Source of the DNA: Parabacteroides sp.
GTDB lineage: Bacteria; Bacteroidota; Bacteroidia; Bacteroidales; Tannerellaceae
Direction: 5' to 3'
Assembly: GCA_017481945.1 (NCBI GenBank)
Contig: JAFUOJ010000010.1
Location: 1-64,000, forward strand
DNA length: 64,000 nucleotides
Shown here: in pieces, positions 45,664 through 56,157 of the stretch
Layout: the number at the start of each line of letters is the position of its first letter
Position numbering within the stretch: the first letter of the stretch is position 1
The notes under the pieces: generated by a model
Database searches by the model: none
Told to the model about the DNA's origin: nothing
What the model saw: only the letters and a program-made list of their open reading frames with translations
Program-made: the position numbers and the translations under genes

Positions 45664-45951
45664 ATGAAATATAATATTTTTTTGAAAAACAGGGAATTGG
45701 CAATGGCCTATTTCCCCGGCGACAAGCCGAAAACAGCCCAGCAAAAATTTGCTAAGTGGCTGAGAATAGACCCTCTCCGACGCAAGTTGGAGTCTCTGGG
45801 GTGGAAGCCTTATCAAAAGGTCTTAACACCGAAGCAGGTTGCCTGCATTATTGATCATGTGGGAGAACCGGATAATTATGAAGATTATATTAATTTTTTA
45901 ATAAAAGAAAATGGAGACGATTTTGGAAAAACTCGAATTCTCAAAATATGA
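45664..45951 (+). CDS. DUF4248 protein
   Basis: 95 residues with the DUF4248 pattern (LAMAYFPGDKPKTAQQKFAKWL, then PKQVACIIDHVGEP); the first half resembles a small helix-turn-helix. The family occurs only in Bacteroidota, nearly always beside a VirE/DUF3987 gene. Its 3' end overlaps that gene by 41 bp, implying coupled translation. Function unknown. Confidence 0.85.
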   Translation: MKYNIFLKNRELAMAYFPGDKPKTAQQKFAKWLRIDPLRRKLESLGWKPYQKVLTPKQVACIIDHVGEPDNYEDYINFLIKENGDDFGKTRILKI

Positions 45952-48229
45952 GAACGTGAGTAGTAACGAAAGAAGTGCTTTTGTAACTCTTGAAGGTACT
46001 GCTAAATCAATCTCACAAAGTCTGAGATTGAAAGAGAAAACCTTAAATGCGAGAGAGGCATTAAGGAATGGTAAGAAAGACGAGTATGACAGAATTAAAA
46101 AGTTTATGCCGGCTGTTACGCCTCATGCTCGTTTTGAGGGGAGCCGTAAAAAAGATAGTGAGTACACCCTAACCGGGCTTATCATGCTTGACTTTGACGA
46201 TCTTGAAACAGAGAGAGCAAAACAGTTAATAGAGAAAGCCAAAACAGTCCCTTGGGTTTGTTTAGCTTATAAAAGTTTAAGTAATAAGGGATTACATCTG
46301 CTTATTAGGTATTCTCCTGTTGAAAAAAGCTCTTTTACAGACTGTTATTTAGGTATCATGGATATAGCTAAGTACTATTTTTGTGAAGAACCGGATAAAG
46401 CCTGTAAGGATGTGACGAGGCTTATGATCGTAAATTACGATTCGGAAGTTTATTATAATCCGGAAGCGGAAGAATTCGATTTAAGTAATATTTTATCATT
46501 ACAAAAAATTAAAGAGATGACATCTTTAAATCATTATTTGGATATCGCTGATTCTAATTTGAATTGGATTGCAGGGAATCGGCATAACACACTTGTCGCA
46601 TTGGCAAGTACCTTGAATAAAGCGGGGTTTGATGAAACTGAAGTAATAAGAGAATGTTGTACCCGCTATGTACAACCTGGATTTGAAGCAGAGGAAATAG
46701 AGCAAACAATTTCAGACGTATATCAACGATATGGTGCTGAACATGGAGCTAATAAGGGACTCTTTTCTTCAAAAAAAGACAAAGGGACAAAGAGACAAAG
46801 AGTCTCGAACATCGAAAAAGAGCGAGAAAGTGAGGACTTCTTTGACGAAGAAAGTATGTACACAGCTGCTTGTCCGAGCGTAGAACCTTTGAGAAAATAT
46901 GTTCCAGACGTATTTTTGAAGTATGTTATTGATCCTAATACCAGTAAAGAGCAGCAATTTACATGTGCAACAGCTTTCCTTGTTATAGCTGGAACAATGA
47001 TGAGGCGTGTGTCTTGTCACGTAAAAAAGAATAAACAGGTGTTCCCGTATTTGTATCTGACATCGGTTGGGGTTGCAGCTTCAGGCAAGAGTTGTATTGA
47101 CTATGCCCGTAATATTTTTAAGTACCACAGTGATAGTATTGAACAAGAATTAAAAAATATCGCTGACAAAGCAAAAAGAGATCTGAAAGAGTGGGAAAAG
47201 TGTCAGAAGAAATGTCAGGAAGAAGATTGTGGATGTGGTGAAAAACCCATAGTACCTTCTGATACACATATATTACTTTCCCCTAATATTTCTGAGAACA
47301 AATTAATTGAGCAATTAGGCATTAATGATGAGATCCCAGCTCTTATCTATGCATCCGAATTGGATTCAACTATGAAGTCAAAAGAAATGCCGTTGTCTTC
47401 TACACTACGAGCCATTTACGAAGGGGAACCTGTTAGTGCTCATTCGCTTTCACGAGGGGATTATGGATGTGATAATCCGCGTGCCAGTATGCTGGTTGCC
47501 GGAACTCCGGCTCAACAACTTCGGTTTTTTGAAAATAAAGAGGATGGATTAACCAGCCGTTTTCTTGCAATTCATTTATCAGAAACCAGATATATACCTT
47601 TAACTGCCTATTCGGATTGTGAAGAAGGACTTTCATATAAGGAGCTGATTGAAAGAAAGAATACGTTAAGACAATGGTCATTAGCTTTCTCTGAATATTG
47701 CAAAAAAAGAGAGATTTTTCTAAAATTGTCACTCAGAGTCAGAACTCTGTTGGATGATTACTTTATGCAGAGAGAAAAAATAAATGCAAAATATTTAAGC
47801 GATCCATTAACCAGCTTCACAAGACGACTGAGAGATATGGATATTCGTCTTGCTATGATATTGACCGTCTGCGATTTGTATAAGGAAAACCAACCGGATG
47901 GAGAGTATGAGATTCCGGAAGAGATCATCCAATTAGTGATTAGCTGGAACGATTTCTTCATCGAACAACACCTCCGTCTGTTAAGTATATTACCCGTTGA
48001 GGCAGAGACTAATAACGGCATGGAAACCGCTTATGCTCACGTGTTTGAAAAGTTACCTTGTGATTTCAAACTTGGCGATGTACTTAATATATTTGAAGAG
48101 GTCGCAAAATGTTCAAGTAAAACAGCGACTCGAAAATTACAATACTGGGTTAAAAAAGGTTTGTTAATTAAAGAGTCACGACGTTATCGGAAAGTAGATT
48201 GTACTGAATCTATGCAACCAACTTTGTGA
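45911..48229 (+). CDS. BT4734/VirE-N plus DUF3987 protein (primase-like and ATPase)
   Basis: 772 residues. The N-terminal BT4734-like/VirE-N domain (about 20-200) has GLIMLDFDDL with Asp94, Asp96 and Asp97, as in archaeo-eukaryotic primase-like polymerases. A PriCT-like helical segment (about 215-275) follows, then a basic low-complexity linker near 290-305 encoded by repeats of GGGACAAAG type, and a DUF3987 P-loop domain (about 320-700) with a GVAASGKSC Walker A near 384-392. The architecture resembles replication proteins of mobile elements, but the gene sits in core genome with DUF4248 and HU-like genes. Role unknown. Confidence 0.85.
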   Translation: METILEKLEFSKYENVSSNERSAFVTLEGTAKSISQSLRLKEKTLNAREALRNGKKDEYDRIKKFMPAVTPHARFEGSRKKDSEYTLTGLIMLDFDDLETERAKQLIEKAKTVPWVCLAYKSLSNKGLHLLIRYSPVEKSSFTDCYLGIMDIAKYYFCEEPDKACKDVTRLMIVNYDSEVYYNPEAEEFDLSNILSLQKIKEMTSLNHYLDIADSNLNWIAGNRHNTLVALASTLNKAGFDETEVIRECCTRYVQPGFEAEEIEQTISDVYQRYGAEHGANKGLFSSKKDKGTKRQRVSNIEKERESEDFFDEESMYTAACPSVEPLRKYVPDVFLKYVIDPNTSKEQQFTCATAFLVIAGTMMRRVSCHVKKNKQVFPYLYLTSVGVAASGKSCIDYARNIFKYHSDSIEQELKNIADKAKRDLKEWEKCQKKCQEEDCGCGEKPIVPSDTHILLSPNISENKLIEQLGINDEIPALIYASELDSTMKSKEMPLSSTLRAIYEGEPVSAHSLSRGDYGCDNPRASMLVAGTPAQQLRFFENKEDGLTSRFLAIHLSETRYIPLTAYSDCEEGLSYKELIERKNTLRQWSLAFSEYCKKREIFLKLSLRVRTLLDDYFMQREKINAKYLSDPLTSFTRRLRDMDIRLAMILTVCDLYKENQPDGEYEIPEEIIQLVISWNDFFIEQHLRLLSILPVEAETNNGMETAYAHVFEKLPCDFKLGDVLNIFEEVAKCSSKTATRKLQYWVKKGLLIKESRRYRKVDCTESMQPTL

Positions 48230-48237
48230 AATTAAAA

Positions 48238-48356
48238 GGGACTTTGTCCCTTTGTCCCTAATGTCCTTTTAAAAAATTACCCTGTTATCAGGATAAATAA
48301 CAGGACATTTACTCAAAAATATCAAGACATTTACCCCAAAATGTCTTGATATTTTT
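48238..48356 (+). terminator. hairpin cluster and terminator after the DUF3987 gene
   Basis: Three hairpins in a row: GGGACtttGTCCC (48238-48250) within GGGACAAAG-type repeats, CCTGTTAT/ATAACAGG (48281-48304), and a strong terminator AAAAATATCAAGACAT (48315-48330) with ATGTCTTGATATTTTT (48341-48356). GACATTTAC occurs twice between the last two. Confidence 0.8.
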
Positions 48357-48409
48357 TTCTAATTAATATAATTCGACAAAGAAAAAGTTATAGCTAAGCC
48401 GAAAGGGAA

Positions 48410-49003
48410 TCAATAAGTAGTCCCTTGGAAGACGTTTGATCCTGAATAGGGAACTAAGGTACCGTTCATTGTGAGGTCATTCCCTGAAAAGTTTGGGTCT
48501 ACTGTGACCATCGCATTGTTACTACCACTATACAAGACTAAATTGACGGTTGCCGAAATGAAGACGCCTTGCACACTCATACTCAGATAGACATTCCCGT
48601 TCTTTTCCTGTTTGACCTGTATGTTGGAGGCAGAGCCTTGTACTGTAATACCTCCTAATCCGTTAGGACCGGGGTAGGGAGAGTTGGAGGCGATCTGTAC
48701 CATCGCTTGTCCATCGTTCAGAGAGACGAAGTTGGTGTTGGAGTTTACAAAATAGACACGTCCGTTCAGCGGTTGTACCGAATTGGCTTCAAGCACGAAA
48801 GACTGATTCGTAATCGCTTGCATGGCTTCGTTGAAAGCTGCTTCCCCCATGATGGAGTCTTTGGCTAATCGAGCCTCTCTTTTCTCTTTTCTTTCCTCTT
48901 TTTTCTCAGCCTTTTCTTCGGCTTTGTTTGTTTGCGCTTGCGTGTGTGTCATTCCGCCTATGATAAAGGTGAAAAGCACGAACATAAATAGAATCCTTTT
49001 CAT
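48410..49003 (-). CDS. DUF4251 exported protein
   Basis: 197 residues from ATG 49003: signal peptide MKRILFMFVLFTFIIGGMTHTQAQ, a highly charged Lys/Glu segment (about 25-55), then the DUF4251 domain (about 60-197; FVLEANSVQPLNGRVYFVNSNTNFVSL). Probably periplasmic; function unknown. The frame opens nine codons upstream, but the signal peptide sets the start. Single gene. Confidence 0.85.
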   Translation of the reverse strand: MKRILFMFVLFTFIIGGMTHTQAQTNKAEEKAEKKEERKEKREARLAKDSIMGEAAFNEAMQAITNQSFVLEANSVQPLNGRVYFVNSNTNFVSLNDGQAMVQIASNSPYPGPNGLGGITVQGSASNIQVKQEKNGNVYLSMSVQGVFISATVNLVLYSGSNNAMVTVDPNFSGNDLTMNGTLVPYSGSNVFQGTTY

Positions 49004-49078
49004 ACGATTTAGTTTAAAACAGTTGTTCAAAATCTAATAAAAAAACAATGGGATAGGGGAAATGTTTAAAATCTCCTG

Positions 49079-49086
49079 TATTTTTG
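49079..49086 (+). promoter_or_regulatory. -7 element of comB
   Basis: TATTTTTG matches TAnnTTTG and ends 21 nt before the ATG at 49108; no clear -33. Confidence 0.45.
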
Positions 49087-49107
49087 TATGGATAATAATC
49101 ATTGGAT

Positions 49108-49821
49108 ATGAAAATAGATGTTTGTTTTTCACCAGCCTTGTATCCGGCTTATCACGACCCGGAAGCGATTGTTGTGGTGGTTGATATTTTCCGAGCAACA
49201 ACTACGATGGCAGCAGCTTTTAGCAACGGAGTTCGTAGTATTCGTCCGGTGGCTACCGTAGAAGAGGCACAGGCTTATAAGGAAAAGGGATGGTTAGTGG
49301 GGGCCGAACGTAATGTAAGGCGTTGTGATTTTGCTGACTTTGGGAACTCTCCGTTTGACTATACGCCTGAGAAAGTAGCAGGGAAAGAGATTGTTTTTAC
49401 TACCACAAACGGAACAAAGGCGATAACGATTGCCCAATCGGCCTATCGTGTAGTGACCGGTGCATTCATTAACTTGCAAGCGGTTGCCGACTACTGTGTA
49501 GGACATAAGCGGAATGTGGTTGTGCTTTGTTCGGGTTGGCAGGATAAAGTGAATATTGAGGATACGCTTTTCGGGGGAGCATTGGTTGATCTTTTGGTGA
49601 ATACAGGTCTGTATGAAAAGGGGAGTGATTCGGCTGTGATTGCTCAAGATATGTGGACAACTAATAAAGAAGACTTGTTGCGCTATTTGGCTCCGACGGA
49701 TCATGTGGCCCGTTTGAAAGCCAATCATTTGGACGATTCTATTCCTTATTGTTTGACGCTAAGCATAACCGATCGGGTTCCGGAATTGTCGATAGAAGAA
49801 GAAACATTACTATTACACTAA
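49108..49821 (+). CDS. comB: ComB family 2-phosphosulfolactate phosphatase
   Basis: 237 residues of the ComB fold: VVVVDIFRATTTMAAAFSNGV (about 19-39), GAERN, GNSPFDYTPEKVAGKEIVFTTTNGTKAI and LCSGWQDKVNIEDTLFGGALVDLL. Archaeal ComB makes sulfolactate for coenzyme M; Bacteroidota do not make coenzyme M, so the substrate here is uncertain (sulfolactate from another source or another phosphate ester). ATG 49108 fits better than the TTG at 49102. Followed by an oxidoreductase gene after 13 bp. Confidence 0.88.
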   Translation: MKIDVCFSPALYPAYHDPEAIVVVVDIFRATTTMAAAFSNGVRSIRPVATVEEAQAYKEKGWLVGAERNVRRCDFADFGNSPFDYTPEKVAGKEIVFTTTNGTKAITIAQSAYRVVTGAFINLQAVADYCVGHKRNVVVLCSGWQDKVNIEDTLFGGALVDLLVNTGLYEKGSDSAVIAQDMWTTNKEDLLRYLAPTDHVARLKANHLDDSIPYCLTLSITDRVPELSIEEETLLLH

Positions 49822-49834
49822 TAAAGAAAAAAAC

Positions 49835-50872
49835 ATGGAGAAGCATACAGGAAAAGTACGTTTTGGAGTAGTTGGGACTAACTTTATTACTGACTGGGTC
49901 ATTGCGGGAGCTCGGCAGGACGACCGTTTTGAATTGGTAGCAGTCTATTCTCGTAAGCAAGAAACGGCAGACGCTTTCGCAGCTAAACATCAGATTCCTC
50001 ATACTTTTATCTCATTAGAAGAGATGGTAAAAAGTCCTCTGATTGACGCAGTCTATATCGCTTCGCCGAATTTTTTGCACGCAGAGCAGAGTCTTTTGTG
50101 TATGAAATATGGGAAGCATGTCCTTTGTGAAAAGCCTTTTGCTTCTAATGTACAAGAGGTACAAAAGATGATTGCTGCTTCAAAGCAATATCAAGTTACA
50201 TTGATGGAGGCAATGAAGCCTACATTAACTCCCAATTTTTTGTCGGTACAGGAGAATCTAAAGCGTATAGGGACTGTTCGTCGTTATTTTTCATGTTATT
50301 GTCAGTACTCTTCTCGCTATGATAAATTTAAAGAAGGTATCGTTTTGAATGCTTTTAAGCCGGAGTTATCGAATGGGGCAATAATGGATATTGGTGTTTA
50401 TACCATTTATCCGATGGTGGTACTGTTCGGACGTCCGAAGAAGATAGACGCTTCAGGAATTGTGTTGTCCTCTGGTGCTGATGGGCAGGGAGCTGTCAAT
50501 TTTGAGTATGATGAAATGAATGCAACGGTTCTTTATTCTAAGATAGCTAACTCCTCTTTGCCGACTGAGATACAAGGGGAAGAGGGTAATATCCTTTTGG
50601 ATCGAATCAATATCATTGGTAAAGTGACTTATACCCCTCGGTTGGCTGTAACATCAGGCAAAGGTCCGATTCCTGAACCACAAGATATAAGTCGAGTGAC
50701 GGATAAGGACGAATATTATTATGAAGTTGCAGAGTTTATAAATCTAATACAATCCGGTAAGCGTGAATCGACTATCAATAGTCACAAACATTCACTTATT
50801 ACGTTGGAGATTATAGATGAAATCCGTAGGCAATTAGGTATTGTCTATCCGGCAGATACACAGGGACTGTAA
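49835..50872 (+). CDS. Gfo/Idh/MocA family NAD(P)-dependent oxidoreductase
   Basis: 345 residues: Rossmann N-terminus (RFGVVGTNFITDWVIAGA, about 9-26), the signature CEKPFASN (about 97-104) with the conserved Lys, and a C-terminal alpha/beta substrate domain. Members oxidise or reduce sugars and inositols; the substrate cannot be told. Cotranscribed with comB. Confidence 0.9.
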   Translation: MEKHTGKVRFGVVGTNFITDWVIAGARQDDRFELVAVYSRKQETADAFAAKHQIPHTFISLEEMVKSPLIDAVYIASPNFLHAEQSLLCMKYGKHVLCEKPFASNVQEVQKMIAASKQYQVTLMEAMKPTLTPNFLSVQENLKRIGTVRRYFSCYCQYSSRYDKFKEGIVLNAFKPELSNGAIMDIGVYTIYPMVVLFGRPKKIDASGIVLSSGADGQGAVNFEYDEMNATVLYSKIANSSLPTEIQGEEGNILLDRINIIGKVTYTPRLAVTSGKGPIPEPQDISRVTDKDEYYYEVAEFINLIQSGKRESTINSHKHSLITLEIIDEIRRQLGIVYPADTQGL

Positions 50873-50889
50873 TTTACAGCCCCTTTTTT
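50863..50889. terminator. small convergent terminator
   Basis: GGGaCTGTAA and TTACAGCCC form a short stem overlapping the stop of the oxidoreductase, followed by a T-run toward the convergent sulfatase gene. Confidence 0.5.
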
Positions 50890-52750
50890 ATCTTCCGCCT
50901 AAGTCATCATAGAGCGTTTGTAATAAAGCTTTCCCTTTGCGTATGCGCAGGTCACTTCCCTCTTGGGTACTTTCGATGATGGGTTTGTTCCCCTCATTGT
51001 CATAGACTGTAACGCCGGTACTATCTATAAATCCAAAGCCATTGGAGTAGGTATAGAAAGCGTACTCCGGATAGTCCGGGCTGAAAATATTACGACTGAA
51101 AGTAAAGTCTTCATGCGGTAGGCCGAGTAGATGAAGCAGAGTTGCAGCTAAATCAGTCTGATTGGCATAACGGGTGATGACTGCCGGTTTTTGAATGACT
51201 CCACCTAACCAAAGCATGGGTATTTGGTATCGACGGGGCTCTTCGTTCTTTACATCTGCCGGATAGGGATATCCATGATCGGAGACCAAGATAACCAATG
51301 TATTCTTCCAGACGGGTAACTTTTTAAGCTGGTCGATGAAGTTACCGATACAACTATCTGTGAAGGCTACAGAGTTAGGATAGAGTCCTACTTCATCTAA
51401 CCGATGATAAGGAACGTCAAACGGTTCGTGACTGCTAAGTGTCAGGAAAGTTGTCAACCAAGGAGACTGTGTATCTCTATTCTTTATCTCTTCATAGAGA
51501 TGGCGGAACGTGATGTCATCGTTTGCACCCCATTTGCTTAGGCGACTGGTAATAGGAAAATCACGATCTGCAGTGATACGACTATAGCCGGAGCTGTAGA
51601 AGTAACTCTGCATATTGGTGAAATTAATATCACCACCATAGAGCATATCTGCTACATATCCGTTTGTTGTCAGTACCTTTGCGATGGAAGGTAGTGTTTG
51701 ACTTTTGGCCGGATATTTCATTATGGAGGTTGTCGGCTGCGCGAGATACCCGTTTAATGTCGCTACAATCCCTCGGTCGGTACGAAAGGAGTTAGCATAG
51801 AGATTGCTGAAGAAGATACCTTCGTTTCGAAGACGATTGTAGTTTGGCATAATGTCTTGAGTCGGGTCTAAAGCATTCGCCGAGAAACTCTCGGTTAAAA
51901 TAATGAGAATGTTCGGCTTTTCTTCATGCAGTTGAATCAATCCGGAGTCATTTGTACATTTCTTTTGATTCTCTTTATCAAACTCTTGAGGGAAGCAGTT
52001 AAGCAGCTCCTCGAATATTTCTTTGCGTTCCTCTTCCGGGAAGAAATCAAATTGGGCTGCGAAGTCCTGTTGTTTACTAAACGAAGCAAGCAGACTGAAA
52101 CAGGGATTAATAGCCGAATGGTTGAGAAATTGGTTATTACTAAAATAGACCATACCGACATTTGCCGTAGAAGTAGTTACTCCTCCACGAATCGGAATGA
52201 ACAGTAGTCCTGCTAAAAGAAGAATCCCCACACTACCGACTACCGGTTTTTCTACGGCTGTATCTGGAAATAGGGGAACAATAAACCGCTTAAGTACCCA
52301 ATACATTCCTGCTGCATAGATGGCAAATAGCAGTAGTTGAGCAAAGAATTGTCCCATTGGCACACTGGCCATTGCGTCTCCCGGGGATTGTAAGTAGAAG
52401 AAAAGTGTGGCGTCTAATCGGAATCCCCAATATCCATATAGAGCAACATCTACTGCAAAGATGGCTGCAATGAGTATCGCCATACAACTAAAATATCCTT
52501 TCAACAGTTTCCGATACCCTGTTCCTGGTAACCAGACGGAAATAAGTGTCATCAATAACGGAAGCACAGTTAAATAACCGGCAATTGTACAGTCAAGCAG
52601 TAACCCATGTGTGATTACTTGTAAGTAATCATTTAGCGTACAACCGTTTGCTAAATCCTGATGGTAACATAAGAAAATGGGTTTCTGAATAGCCAACAAT
52701 GGTAGCCACATTATGTATGAGGTAAGGAGAAACAGGAGTCTTTTCTTCAT
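50888..52750 (-). CDS. LTA-synthase-like sulfatase-family membrane protein
   Basis: 620 residues: five or so N-terminal transmembrane helices (about 1-200), then a periplasmic alkaline-phosphatase/sulfatase domain (about 285-600) with PNILIILTESFSANAL, the nucleophile Thr in the NSFRTDRG segment, SSHEPFDVP and VSDHGYPYP metal-site motifs. Such enzymes move phosphoglycerol or phosphoethanolamine onto envelope glycolipids or glycans. The target here is unknown. Single gene. Confidence 0.9.
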   Translation of the reverse strand: MKKRLLFLLTSYIMWLPLLAIQKPIFLCYHQDLANGCTLNDYLQVITHGLLLDCTIAGYLTVLPLLMTLISVWLPGTGYRKLLKGYFSCMAILIAAIFAVDVALYGYWGFRLDATLFFYLQSPGDAMASVPMGQFFAQLLLFAIYAAGMYWVLKRFIVPLFPDTAVEKPVVGSVGILLLAGLLFIPIRGGVTTSTANVGMVYFSNNQFLNHSAINPCFSLLASFSKQQDFAAQFDFFPEEERKEIFEELLNCFPQEFDKENQKKCTNDSGLIQLHEEKPNILIILTESFSANALDPTQDIMPNYNRLRNEGIFFSNLYANSFRTDRGIVATLNGYLAQPTTSIMKYPAKSQTLPSIAKVLTTNGYVADMLYGGDINFTNMQSYFYSSGYSRITADRDFPITSRLSKWGANDDITFRHLYEEIKNRDTQSPWLTTFLTLSSHEPFDVPYHRLDEVGLYPNSVAFTDSCIGNFIDQLKKLPVWKNTLVILVSDHGYPYPADVKNEEPRRYQIPMLWLGGVIQKPAVITRYANQTDLAATLLHLLGLPHEDFTFSRNIFSPDYPEYAFYTYSNGFGFIDSTGVTVYDNEGNKPIIESTQEGSDLRIRKGKALLQTLYDDLGGR

Positions 52751-52792
52751 TCGAATGAATTTTTAGTCGATAGGTTTATTGTCAAAAGGTAA

Positions 52793-52819
52793 AAAGGGAT
52801 ACCGTTTCAGTATCCCTTT
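52793..52819 (-). terminator. terminator of the second ABC-F gene
   Basis: AAAGGGATAC and GTATCCCTTT form a perfect 10-bp stem, 8 bp past the stop of the ABC-F gene on the minus strand. Confidence 0.8.
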
Positions 52820-52826
52820 AATCTAT

Positions 52827-54452
<1,626 letters not shown>

Positions 54453-54530
54453 TTATTTATTTACTTATTGAGGTTTGCAAAGATACAAAATAATTCTTAC
54501 ACGCAGATAGATTTACAGTAGGGTCTCCCT

Positions 54531-56075
54531 TTATTTATAGAGACCTTCTCTTGATAACTGATGGTCTAAGTTGGCAACACCTAATGTCACTATTGCAATA
54601 ACAGTTGCTGCTTGTTCTTGATACTCAGCGATACTTTTGGAGTAAGTATCACGCTCGGTATGCCAGATCTCATAATAACTGAAATTATACCCTTTGAAAT
54701 CCTCTTCAGTAAATGTTAAAGTAGGAACTCCTTCCATACCAAAGACGCTTGCATCTGTACCGCCTGGACGAGTAGGCTGGGTAAATGGACCTACCTCTTT
54801 CACTTCAAAAGGATAGTCCGCACGAATCTTTTTGATAGGTTCGCAGATCTTTACAAAGTCTTTATACATAGCTTTTGGAACGTTGATTGCTACCGGAGGA
54901 AGCGGACCTCCGTCTCGATTGAACAGATTTGATATTTTGTCTAACTTATCTTTATTTGCTTTTACCCAAGCAAATGCTCCTAATAGACCGAACTCTTCTC
55001 CGGCGAAAGCACAGAACAACATCGTACGTTTCGGTTTAGCTCCTGATTTTGCTATCATACGAGCTGCTTCTAATACGGAGGTCAATCCTGAACCGCAGTC
55101 TACTCCACCTGTTGCTACATCGTATGCGTCTAAATGACCGCTGGCCATGACGTATTCATCCGGGTATTTGGAACCTTTGATTTTACCAATCACATTGTGA
55201 TATTTAACCGGACCCATGCGGAAATGGTTACGGATGTCAAACTCTAAAAGGAAAGAACGGCGCTCTTGGGCCATCCGTTTAATTGTCGCAAATTGATGTT
55301 CATCTAACTTAATATCGCAAACTGTAGGTAAATTGTCGAATGTAAAGTTGGGATCACTCATAATGGTACGGTCATACATACCACACAAAGGAACGGGAGC
55401 TGCCTGAATAAAGCCTAAGACACCGGCTTCGCACATCTGTTTGTAGAATAAAGCCGGGACATCTTCTCTCAAAGGAAGCGTAGGATTGTTTGTCCTATTC
55501 TTTCGATTTTCACGCATGATTTCTCGGTTCTTTACTAAAATCTCTTCATTCTCTTTAATGGCAGCTGCACGGATAGAGTCTCCTCTGGATGAACGGTCGA
55601 TAGCCCAACCGACACTTTTACCATTCACTAAAACCCAAGCCCCTTTTAACTGGCCTTTCATTTGGTCAAACTCTTTTTGTGTTGTCGGCTCAAGTAAAAC
55701 ATGACCTCGTTGAACTCCTTTTGTACCGGCAGTATAAGAAGGCGTTACGAAATGTAAATCCATCCCTTGTTCTCCCAATAGTTTACCAAACCAAGGACCT
55801 CGATTAAAACCGACCGGAAGTGTTCCGGCTTCCTGTATTTCTACCTCTAATCCCCACTGTTTAAACTGATGGGCTACCCATTCCACAGCATTATCATAAG
55901 CATTGGAACCGATAACTCGACCTCCGATTCGGTTTGTGAGGACATCTAAATGGTTCATTACTTGATTGTCTGTCTGTCCTATCTCAATGATTTTGTCTAT
56001 TGCTGCGTTTTGGGCAGGGACAGAAATAATAGTTAGGCAGGAGAGCACTGCCCAAATAAGTAAAGTTCGTTTCAT
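54531..56075 (-). CDS. M28 family zinc aminopeptidase/carboxypeptidase, exported
   Basis: 514 residues with a signal peptide (MKRTLLIWAVLSCLTIISVPAQ), an inserted PA domain (about 100-250) and an M28 catalytic domain with metal ligands in SGHLDAYD, GVDCGSG, AGEEFGLLGA and the C-terminal WHTERDT. It probably trims peptides in the periplasm. Divergent from the EFR1 gene with adjoining -7 elements. Confidence 0.92.
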   Translation of the reverse strand: MKRTLLIWAVLSCLTIISVPAQNAAIDKIIEIGQTDNQVMNHLDVLTNRIGGRVIGSNAYDNAVEWVAHQFKQWGLEVEIQEAGTLPVGFNRGPWFGKLLGEQGMDLHFVTPSYTAGTKGVQRGHVLLEPTTQKEFDQMKGQLKGAWVLVNGKSVGWAIDRSSRGDSIRAAAIKENEEILVKNREIMRENRKNRTNNPTLPLREDVPALFYKQMCEAGVLGFIQAAPVPLCGMYDRTIMSDPNFTFDNLPTVCDIKLDEHQFATIKRMAQERRSFLLEFDIRNHFRMGPVKYHNVIGKIKGSKYPDEYVMASGHLDAYDVATGGVDCGSGLTSVLEAARMIAKSGAKPKRTMLFCAFAGEEFGLLGAFAWVKANKDKLDKISNLFNRDGGPLPPVAINVPKAMYKDFVKICEPIKKIRADYPFEVKEVGPFTQPTRPGGTDASVFGMEGVPTLTFTEEDFKGYNFSYYEIWHTERDTYSKSIAEYQEQAATVIAIVTLGVANLDHQLSREGLYK

Positions 56076-56099
56076 ATATATAAATTGTTTTTAGTGAGA

Positions 56100-56137
56100 C
56101 AAAAGTAATGTATATTCTTGGATAATACCTACTTTTG
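56100..56137. promoter_or_regulatory. divergent -7 elements of the M28 and EFR1 genes
   Basis: The minus strand reads TACTTTTG at 56100-56107 (M28 gene) and the plus strand TACTTTTG at 56130-56137 (EFR1 gene). The two promoters face away from each other across about 22 bp, so each occupies the other's -33 region. Confidence 0.5.
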
Positions 56138-56157
56138 CGAATGAAACAAATAGGAAT

